Positions 23,601-35,600 of a stretch of 64,000 bases of DNA are shown in pieces. A program made the translations under genes and the position numbers. Position 1 is the first letter of the stretch, and the number at the start of each line of letters is the position of its first letter. Source of the DNA: Aphidius gifuensis (Eukaryota; Arthropoda; Insecta; Hymenoptera; Braconidae); contig NC_057789.1 of the NCBI RefSeq assembly GCF_014905175.1, positions 11,646,876 to 11,710,875 on the forward strand, read 5' to 3'. The notes beneath the pieces were generated by a model. That model made no database searches and was not told the origin of the DNA. It saw nothing but the letters and a program-made list of their open reading frames with translations.

Positions 23601-26600
23601 GATGGGAATTGCAGAAAATAATCCGATTGTAATGATAATGCTTAGATATTTTTATTTTTGTGTTCAATTATTTTTCTTCATCTTCTGATGATGTCAATAG
23701 AATTATCTTAATATTTTATGAATAAGGCCAAGATGAAGTTTCCTGTATTCAACATATGAACAACTTAATTGTTAGATGGTTAAAGATAATTAAAGCGATA
23801 ATGTCATTTATTACCAAAGCTTGATATAAATATATAAATATGGTATAGCAAACAAACAACTACTTTGCTGGAGTTTCGAAAACTTTCAATTTTTAACAGA
23901 AAAGATCGTTACCAACTTTTTTTTTATTCTAATTATTTACCAAAAATACTCAAATGAAAAGGCAAAGACTCAATGAGAAATTTATTGTCTTCACGATTTT
24001 TATTTTTCTTTTCATTCGTGACCATCACGACCTTATAAACAAAAAAGTCCTCATTATTTTATAATAAATAATTGAGAATAACAGATTTTGAAGCATTGGA
24101 GGTTCAATAGTAAATTGAAGTCAAACTTTCGTTTGTATTATATTATTTTCATTTAAATTTTCTAACAATTAAACTTTCATAATTTCGTGGAAAAAATATA
24201 TAATATGTGAAAATTTGAAACAAAAAAAAAAAAAAAAAAAAGAATTAGTTTAAATATAAATTGACCCGGGTAAATAATATATAAACACAATTGAAATGTT
24301 TAACTTTCCAACAACCTGTAATTAATCGTCCTGTTATGGCAAGACAATGAGAATATTAATCGAACAATGCTGGGCCACTAGTCTTTTTGTTAATGTCTTG
24401 TTGAATCCAGGTGCAATGATAATATAACAAAAGAAAAACTATTTGGAATTTATTAAAATCAAAATGTTAATAAAAATCATCATAAACTAAAAAAAAAAAA
24501 AAAAGTTGCATTGAGTTGCAATGTGCAAAGACACTATGAAATATTTATGTCTTATATTTGTTATACTTATGAATGTGTAGCAAAATATGCATGAAACTAA
24601 ACACGTGTGTACAATAAAATTTTAATAAAACTTTCCTGCCCGCCTTCGCCCCGTCATCAGATCTTGTTTATTTCGCAACAAGTTTCAGACACTCGACCAA
24701 ACAATGTTTATCATGTTCACCAACATCCGCCGGATGTACAAGGCCATTGTGTTTAGCAAGATCTCTTTACCGAACGACGTTCTTGTTTATATTTATTTTT
24801 TATTTATCCCCAATCGAAACTTATAACGTTTTCATTTTAATAATATCTACAAGTCAATTGTCTTTTATGATAAATATCTTGAAAATATTAAATTATTCTG
24901 TAATTATTTTTTTTTCTTAATTTGACCGAAATTCAATTATTGAAATACAATTGACGTATTAATTTGATAGTCATCTAGTGATTTAAGATTTTTCTATATA
25001 AAAATATATTTCTGCAGAAACATGGTGGAATTTCAACTTTCAAACTTTTTTTATATATTTAAATAATTTTTGAATATAACGTTTCTTTGTGGTTTAATAG
25101 ACCTTCTCTATACGTTATATACATTCAACATGGCAAAAAAAGTTACTAATTTTAATAACAATTATTCTGATACACGGAGAAAAATAATTTGTAAATTTTG
25201 CATTTTTTTTTGCGATTGAGGAATCCGACACAATTTATTTAAAAATTTACATTTTCTTTGGTAAGATTTACATTTTTTAAAACAAAACTGAATAAACATT
25301 TTATAATGGTTGATACTTCCCAAAACAAATCTAATAGATAAAAAAAACAAAAACTTATAATGAAATTTTAAATTGATATTAGATTGTTGGTTTGATAGAA
25401 ACATGTTCGTATTGATTAAGTCGTCCAAATGGCAAATACATCAAAAATTTGATTAAAATTAATAAAAATAAAAAAAATGAAAAAACTTCTTACTATCGTT
25501 TTTATAAATTATTCTTATTTTTTTATTTAAATCATTTTGACAACATCTGATTTGATTTAAAAACTGCAATAACAATGATTGAAATAATCCCCGGTGAAAT
25601 AGTATATATTTCGTTACAAGTGCCCACTCAGAGAGTGTGCTCTCAACGAATTTGGAGGGGCAAGCACGAGCCTTGGCGAGTGTTTCCCCTCCAAATGAGT
25701 TGTGAGCGGGCTCTCTGATTGGGCACGAATCATATTTTATAGACAGTGGTAATAATGTGTGAATTTCCAAAAAGCGCACTACCCCTCTTACGCTTTGGAA
25801 ATTCACACATTATTCCCACTGCCCTTGTAACATAAATATATTTTTCGCACGCCCACCTCTGAAACAACACATTTTCGCACGATTTTGAGGAGCGACGTAC
25901 CACAGTCCCATACGATCCTTGAATGTGTGCATTGGTGTGCATCTATGCCGTGGCAAAAATATTTTTCAAGATTTCTCCGGAATGCTCTGTATTACTCCGG
26001 ATACTTCCGAAAACATCAACACGTAACAAAGGTCTCTAGCCCCAACAGGCGTCTCGGTTCTTTTTCTTTTTTTTTTTTTTTTTTTTTTTTTTCAAGTCAA
26101 CACACAAATAAAGTAATTCTGTATTTTCTTTGATTTTTATTTTTTCATATTATTATTTATTATATTTTTCTTTGGTTTTTTTTGTTGATGTCAAGTGAGA
26201 AGGTCGTAATGCCGTTGTTCCAGGTCAAATCATATCAAAATGAGCATTCTCGCCAAGTCAGGCGTGGATTTACTTACCTGTTTGCCTCGTTGTGCATATG
26301 TTTCTATATGGAAAAGTATCGTCTTGGGCATGGTTTTTCTCTGTCTTTTGGTCAAGTTATATAGTAAAATGAATACACTGTATTGCACCAGGGGCCAATT
26401 TTACCGTTAGTTCATGGTGCTTATAATCGTGCTGATTTTTTTTTCCTTATATTCATATTTATTTAATCAATTTTAAAAACTGTTAGATTGTGTTCAGGTC
26501 TTACTCATTAATCGATAAGCTTCGTATCACGGTTAGCTATGTTAATTTTTTTTTATTTTTTTTTAATTTATATTATTTATATTAATTATTACTATTATTA

Positions 26601-29600
26601 TTATTTATTCATTGAATGAAAAAAATTTTATAATTTTATATTTATAATTGAAAAACAGGTTTTTTATTTTTAAAAAATTTTTTTTATCAACCAATTTTTA
26701 TCATAAAATTATTGATGTAACTGTGTGGTTGTTACTTCTTGATGGCATCATGGAAATTGGAAATCGTCAAAACGGTACTTTTGACTTTAATCTAAATAAA
26801 TATATTCAATGAAATTTTTATTTTTAAAATTTATAATAATTTTTTTTATTGGCACATTTTTGTAGTTTGTTTATTGGGAAAAAACATGGGGACAAAGTTC
26901 ATGCTGTAAGTGGCGATCGCCGGAAAAAATCTTATTATTATTTTAACGTAAATTATATGCGTGTCTGTCATGGGCAGTCGTTGATGAAAAAGTGGAAATC
27001 GACTGCAATTTTGCACTCATGGTGCCACCCCAAACCGCGATGAATAGCCCCTCGAAGTTGATCGTTTAATTGTTATTACAGTTATTAAAAATTTTGCCTG
27101 AACTTTTATGAGTTTTTTTTTTGGAATCGTAAGAGAATTCCTCGGGAAAGTGATATATATGCAATAAAATCTCATTAGAAGTGCCCCATCATTTATTAAA
27201 AAATATTGTTACTATGCGTAGACCAATAATTTATTTCCATATCGCGCATCCCTACCCCTAAAAATATCCATAATCCTGCGTATCGATGTCGAAAAATATA
27301 AATATCACCTGCAGTGAGGAGAGGGTATACGAACTAGAGAGAACGGCAGAATTTGAAGTCTCGGTAATCACTAGATTCGATATATTAGTCAAAAAAATTG
27401 AAATTTGTAAATTGTAAAAAATTTTTAAAAAATTATTTTTCTGTTAATAAATATTTTTTAGAAAACTTATTATCATCTAAATCAATATGATTAATTTTAT
27501 TTTTTGATGCAAAACAAGTTATTTAGCACATCACTTAATAACGGTAAAAAGTTGGTATATTATGGCACCTCTTTCGAGTCTTTCTCGAGCACGTGGTCTG
27601 ATGGTGTTTTTTTTTTTATTTTTTATTTTCTTTTGTAATATTGAGTTTGTTTTTTCTTATAACTCAAACATTCACGCCTTTTCATTTATTTATTCCCCGG
27701 GAATAAATTTTTTTCATTCCCACGAACTCAGCAGCTACTTAATTACAATTCAACTACCTACTGATATATTCGTGATACTCGTCAATGTTTTTTTTTTTTT
27801 TTTATTTCAATTTTTTTTATCTAATTTTCCCTTCCGGTACCTCAAAGTGTTCATGCCTCTTTATCTCTCTTATCACGAGCTTTCTTTTCTATTAACACCC
27901 TGTGTTATAGAAAATTTGACTTCCGGAGATCGTCAAACAACCAACAACAAATTAAAAAACAAAAAAATATAAATAAATCAAATTAAATAAAAAATTGAAA
28001 ACATTTTTATAGTGAGTTTAAATAAAAGGAATTTTACACTATAATACTATACGACACGAAAGTAATTATACAAAACGGATACATTATTGCAACTTTCGAC
28101 TCTGTATTTATCATGAAAACAAAATAGACATCCTAAAGACCGATTAATTATATTTTCAGCTTATTGTGCACGCTTTTATAATTTGAATCGTGCATTTCAA
28201 TTGAATTTCCTTGGTAATAAATGGTGCTATAAAATAAGGGTTTTACATATATATAAATATAAATTAGTATGGTACTAAGTTATAAGTATAAAAAAATGAG
28301 TTGAAAATATAATTTACATTATATTAGTTTTAGAAATATTTATTGATTACATTTATTAAAGTTTTTTTCATAGATGTAGAATTTATCATCAATAATTGAT
28401 CATTAATATATATTTAATATTCAAGTCACTGATAATAAATTCTAAACTCTAAAGTCTAAACATGAAAAACTTCAAGAAGTGCTCCAGGACGTTTCCGGCG
28501 ACCTATTCAATTCGTTTATTTTATATATATGTATAGTTATTGTGGTAAATTTTAAAAATCAAAAAATTAAATTTACCATATTTAAATCTTTTTTTAAGTA
28601 CAAATTATTTTTTCTGATAATATATATATCTTTCTATTTACTAGTTAATAAGACAATGCAAGTCACGTTTTATCAAACCATCATTTAGGCAAAATTGTAT
28701 ATTATACCACGAGAGATCGTGCTCTGTCAAATGTCGAGTTAAAGATAAAGAGATATACATATTATACCAGCACAGTAGTTGAAAAAATATAATAATAAAA
28801 TAGTGTGTAAGGTTGGAAAGATTTTTTGAAAGTTGAGTGTGGTTATGAAAAGAAATATAAGATGATTATGTTCATTTTACTTGTGCCATTACATCTCGTT
28901 TTTCAAACAATTTATTCAGTTGTATTAAAAATATTCTTGACAAATTGTAAGCTCAGCTAATTTTTTATAATGCCGCTAAAAATTCTTTAAAAAATATAAT
29001 AATAAATAAAAATGACACTTGTCTATTATTTATATATGTCTTAATATAAACTTTTATAAATTTTTTATTTTTTTATTCCCTCTCAAATTAAATTGTTATT
29101 TTTTTTCTTCATAAATTATCTATTGCATGTTTTCATCAACAGTGAAGATGTCATTATTTTATAATTTAAATTGAAAAGTATCATCATCATCACTTGAAAA
29201 AAAAAAAAGAAAAAACAGTCTCCTAGAAAACTTCTTTAAAAAAAAATAATTTATATTTACTATAAATATAAATTACTTTATAGGTGAAAAAATAATTGTA
29301 AATTGTTTTGTGAAAATATAAAACAATATAAATCAAAGTAAACATGAGTGTTGTATATATGTTGTATATATTTCCAGGTTTGTCATTTATGTGTAACTGT
29401 GTAAACCCTTGTTTATATATATTATTTATATTACATTTTACGTAACATTATGATTTTGTACACTACCTAGAATCAGAAGGCGTTATATTTAATTCAACCT
29501 GCCTCCACAAAACCTGCATATCGAACATTATTAAAGCCATTCAAATTCTATTTGAAACTCAATACAGTTTACTTTTGTATTAAAACCCCACGCAATTTTA

Positions 29601-32600
29601 TATTTTTAATTTTTAACATTCCTTATACTCGTTATAAAAAATAACATTAACATTTAAAAATTTAAAATTTAAAAAAAAAAAAAAAAAATGAGGTTGATGC
29701 TAAAATATGCAATTACCTGTCGGTAATTTTTTTTTTTTAATTTATTTTATTACAGATAATTAAATTGATGAATATGCTGCTAAATTATACATCTCTTTTT
29801 ATTTATGATTTAAAAAAAATTTATTTACTCATGTTTTTCAATTGTTTTTTTTTTTTTTTTTTTTTCAATAAAATTTATAGAAAAACAGCAGCCTATTAAT
29901 GTCATATATGATATGATTTTTCTACTCATTGTTATGTGGTTGTAACAATTTATTTATTTATTTTTTTTTTAAATCAGGTGAAATGCACAATAATACAAAG
30001 CACCTGGGAAACGCCCACGGATGCCCTAAAGGTGCAGCTCTAATTTTTTATATTCATTTTTTTATTTTTAAACTTCTTTTCATGATGTGAAATCAAGCAT
30101 GCTGATATATATAGAAAATTTAAATTTCAAATAAATTGTTTGCTTATATATTTATTAATTTTAAATTAATAATGAAATTGATTTTAAGATTGTGAGAATT
30201 CAGTAGCGTGTGAATCTTAATTATATTACATATATTTTAATATACGTAATATTTTGATTTAGTTAATTATAAATATATTTATTATATTGTTTTGTGTTTT
30301 ATATTTTTTTTTATATGGGATGAGACTTTTCTGCTTTTCATTCTTGTTTTATTATTTATTTATTTGTTTATTATTATTTTTTTTCCGAGTAAATATAGCA
30401 CCTGAACTCCTGAAGTTGGTGACGGGTAAAAACATAATAAATTTAGTTTTTATATATTTAATTTTTTTTTTTAAACTCGATTAATAAATTATGCTTTCTA
30501 TCTCACGCAAGAGGACATGGAGTACCCATTCTCTTTCCAGTACAGTTTTGTGTATATACTTAATATATATAGAATTGCATCCGCGTTATTTAAACGTGAC
30601 TAACAAACACCCTGTCTATTTGCCATTAAAATATCATGTGAATTTTTTATTTTGATTATAATATTATATATATATATATAGTTAAATGAGATTCTGAATA
30701 ATTTCGTTATTTTTTATTTTTTTTTAAACTGATTGTATAAATTTTCGTTTAAAAATTTAGATTTATTCGTGGTGAAATTGATTGAGAATTATCGATGCTG
30801 TCTTTTTTTAAATTATTAAATTTTTCATTTATAATAACAATACACTCACTTCAGTGAAAGTGCATTACCACTTATGATGTTTTGTCAAAAGGTTAACAGT
30901 CTCATCCAATTTTCTTTCTTTTTTTTTTTTTTAGTGTTTTTATTATTGAAAAATAATAATGTAAAAATATTGATGAGTTCCATTGAGCTCTCTATATATG
31001 AAAAATAAAAATGAAAAAATGTGTCATGCGTGCATTCTGATAATTCAGGTATCGTGCACATTACGAAAGTATAATGAAATACATTCGACGGAAGTTTCAT
31101 ATTTTTTTTTTTTTTTTTATTTAAAAATCACTTGAAAGAGACACAATATAATTCTGAATAAATTCAAATAAATAAAGAAAAAAATATCAATCTTACGTAA
31201 TTATTATAGAAATTAATATTCCAACAATAAATGAAAATTTAAAAACAAATTTTATTTATAAAAAAATAAAACAATAATATTTAGTTGAATTTAAAAAACT
31301 AAAAATCTTTTAAAAATTATAATTATTTTTTTAATTTCGTAAATAAATGATTATTATTTTGTCAATATAAACCTATACTGAGGATTAAAATTAAATTGAA
31401 AAGTATAATATTGTTTGAATTAATTTAAATTTATATGTACACAAATGAAATATTTATTTTGTATTATTAAAAATAAAAATAAACTTATTATAATTTTTTT
31501 TCTAAATTATAATTAATGTTTTCAAATTAATTGTAGTACAAAATAAAAATTTTCTTATAACAGCAGGGGTAAAAGTTAAAAGAAAGAGAGGGAAATATTG
31601 GTTGAATCGCCTCTGGTTATGGAACTCTCAAGTTACTCTGAGTTACTCCAACGAGCACACGTACCACAGCCACTGTCTGAGCTGGTCTGATTTTACTACT
31701 GTCGTGTTTATCCAATTCACCGATAGACCAAACCGGTTTGCATTATAAAATATTTATAAAACCAATCCAGTGTTTAATAAAATATTACCAGCAACAAGAA
31801 TTCAGTGTTAAAAAAATTTAAGTGATTAAAATTGAAAAAAAAATAACAAATTCGAAAATTATTTTAAATAACAAAAACCTTACAACTTTAAAAAAAATTT
31901 CATAATGAAATATATTTAAGTTAACAATTGGATTACTGTGTATTTAAATATTAATAATTTATGAATGAAAATATGAATGGTCAAAGTGTTGATGTTGTGT
32001 GGGAGCCACCAACTCCAATGAGTTCACTCGATTGTTGGGATTACTCAATTGAATTAGCATGTCTTAAGGGCCCCGAAGGTATTTTAATATTTATTTATTT
32101 AAATGATAGGTGAAAATTAGAATATTGAACTTTTTAATAAAATATTGATGATGATGATGATGATTATAATAATAATAATTACCTTAAGGTGCATCCAGAG
32201 GTCCTTGCCCTGCCTGATGCCTTGACGCGCATTCTGACATTCTTTTATTTTATTTATATATGTATATATATATATATATTGTTTCCAACTCTCATCTTTC
32301 TCGTATGATGGATTTTATAATGGTATTCGACACGCATCTATGAACATGAATATTATATACTAAAACAAAAATAAATATTAGTTTTAATTAATTATTTTTG
32401 TTTAGAAGAAATTTTTTTTTTTTTTAATTTAATTATATTAGATATTTTAAAAAATTTAATTTATTAAATTGATATGATTTTTTTTTTTTTTTTCTATAAA
32501 TTAAAATTATCAATGTTTGATCGGTAAATGAGCAATGACCGTGTGACTTTCAATTGGAAAATTCGATAACAAAAGATCGAGAGCGTGACCATCGTCTTTG

Positions 32601-35600
32601 GTAAATTATAAATTATAAATTGCGAATATATAAATGGGTAAAATTGTCTTGTCATCATGATTCCCATATATATATATAGCATTATAAAAAAAATAAACAA
32701 TGATTATGATTTTTTTATTTTAATTTTCATTCGCACTACTTTCCACTTGATTAATTTGATATATTTTATTATTGTTTCAAATATTTTTAAACTAAAAAAA
32801 AAATTTTTTTTATTGCAGATCTTCAGTTAGCAGCTGAACTTGGTAAAACATTGCTGGAACGAAATAAAGAACTTGAGACAAATCTTAAATCACATCAGAC
32901 CACGATTGAAGAACAAACCCAAGAGATTGAGGTATTTAATTTAAAAAATTATATAAATTTTATTTTCCATAATTTTTTTTTTTTTCTTTTCTGTTTTTAT
33001 TATTTAACATAAAAATGAACGTATTATTTTTATGCTTTTATATATTTATTTGTATTTATGTAAATAAATACGATGGGAAATGTCAAAGTGAGACGTCATT
33101 CTGGATAAGAGATAACGCAGATATTGCTGAGTTTTTTTAGATCGACGTCTTGATTAGTGTTATCGCGATAAGACATAATTCTATAGTCTAGGCATTATCG
33201 TATTTTATCGAGAAATTTCCGCGATATTATCGTATTGTATCGTCTAATGTAGATATTATCTTCAGTATTACGATATTTTGTTTTGTGTCAATTGGAGCTA
33301 TTCTTCGTGGAAGTCATTACGTCAGAATGGCTCAAAGTCGTCTGCAAATGCTCGACAGTCATGAAAGTCGTGACTCGTGGCAAATTTTTGTAACTTCCAT
33401 ATATGACTGCCATTCAAAGTTTTGTTATTAATAAATAATAATAATTATCAAAAGAAGCATTGAGTCTATTTGGAAGTCATGGCAGTCACGGCCAATGATG
33501 AAAAAGTATAGAAGTCACTCTAAACCTCGGTGTCGATTTGGATCTAAAATTTAATGCTGGTATAAGACTCTGGGATAAATAAAGTTTTCCTCGCATGCAA
33601 ACCAGATTTCGAAATCTCGGGAATTTCCACCTGAAAGGCTCGACCGAATCGTGGATAGCCTAATTAAAAAGAGTATATATAGCTATATGATAAAATTATA
33701 TTTTTAGTTTTTTTTAATTGACAGTTTTTGAAATGTAAAAATTTTAATAAATGATGACGTCATGGAACCTCGAATTCATGTTTAATCTGCATCATTGCAT
33801 AACCAGCAAACGTGTTTCAAATTTTATTTAAAATGTTATTTATCAAATTAACAAAACTCCATCTTCTTATCACATATCTACTATAATTAGGTATTATTAT
33901 AACTAAAACTTTAGGTACCCAACTGAGCTAAATTGGCATTGCATATATTTATGCTGCTTGAATTAAGAATGGTATATAGTTTATGTTCAACTATAAGACA
34001 ATCCGGATCCAGTTTGAAACAGTCAGGAAGAATGGATCCGGTTACCTTAGTAAAACACGAACAAAACCGAAGATTCACTTTGAAAAAAAAAATTGTATCA
34101 TTTGTATCGATTATCAGTTTCGATTTGATGTTTACGGTCATATATATACTTATTTTTATATTCATTGTATTATTTCAATAGTTCAACTTCTAGAAAATTA
34201 AATACATTTTAACATCTGTTTTATTATTCAATATTTTAATTTCTTAAAAATTATTTGCATTTATTTAGTATATGAAAAAACAAACTGCAGCATTGAGAGA
34301 AGTGAATGACTCAAGGTTGAAAGTCTACGAACAACTAGAGGTCAGTATTCAAGATTTAGAACGTGCCAACCATCGACTTATTGTTGAAAACACTGCTGAC
34401 AAAAAATTAATAAAAAGGTATTATAATAAAATTTAAAAATTTGAAAATTCATAAATATTTTAATTATATAAATTATTAATAAATTTAAAAAACAAAAATT
34501 ACAGTCAAGGTGTAACAATTGAAAATCAAGAAATAAAATTTGATGAATTACAAAAAAAATTTGATGAACTAAAAATTGATTATGAAAGTTTATCACGTCA
34601 ACAAAATGATATACAATCATCGACAATTGGGAAAACACAACTATCAGAAGATTGCAGCACACCCCAGGTAATATGAATTTTTTTTTAAAATAATTATACA
34701 ATAAAATTATTATAGGAATAAAAATATAAACAATAAATTTTTTTTTTCATTTAAATAAAAAATTCAAGAACGCTGCAAGAAATTTACAAAAGTTATCACC
34801 AATATCGTCGATTGATAGTACCATATCAAATGATGACGGAGAAGTAACTGAATTATTACGACAATTACATGAAACACGTAATCAAAGGATAAGAGAACAA
34901 AAACGTGTTAATGAATTACGTGAACAACTTGAAAATCTATTGAAAGAAAATGGTTCACTTGAAGAACAGCTCAATGAATGGCGCAGTAAAGCACAAGATA
35001 TAAAAAATTTACAGGATGAAATAAATACTTTGGAAGAAGTCAGGTATATCATGGGAATTTAAAATATTTAATTTATCAATTTTTTTTTTTCTTTTCAATC
35101 ATTGATTACTATAATGCTTCCTTTTTTTTTTTATTTAGACAAGGAAAATTATGTGGTAGATGTCTTCGTGGTTGTGATACACGTACTCACGACGAATTGT
35201 CAATAATGCTTGATGCTGAAGAAGACGATGACTTGAGCATTGCTGAGTCATACTTGAATGATAGCCGTTGTGATTCTGATACATTAGTGCAGGTAAGCAA
35301 TCAATTGATATCTATTTTAAATATAAAAAAAAACATATATCCAGTTATCTATGGGCGTTATTTTAATGCATGAAATACCTCGTGAATGTTCAATCATTGT
35401 GTCATTTTATATTTCACAAAAAAAAAAAAAATTAATATCACTAAGTATGTTATTTTATTTATTTTATTATTTATTTTTTTTTCTTCTTTTTTTACCGTAA
35501 TAAATTCAGGTAAATAAATACATGCACGATAACAATAAAAATATACCGTTAGTTTAACTTTATAAATATTATTTTTATATGTTTTTTTTTAGTGTTCAAT

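Noticed and set aside
27562..27972. A 136-codon hydrophobic frame in the CDR2 intron, possibly a membrane protein
   Set aside because: Phenylalanine-rich because of T runs; no signal peptide logic, family motif or splice support.
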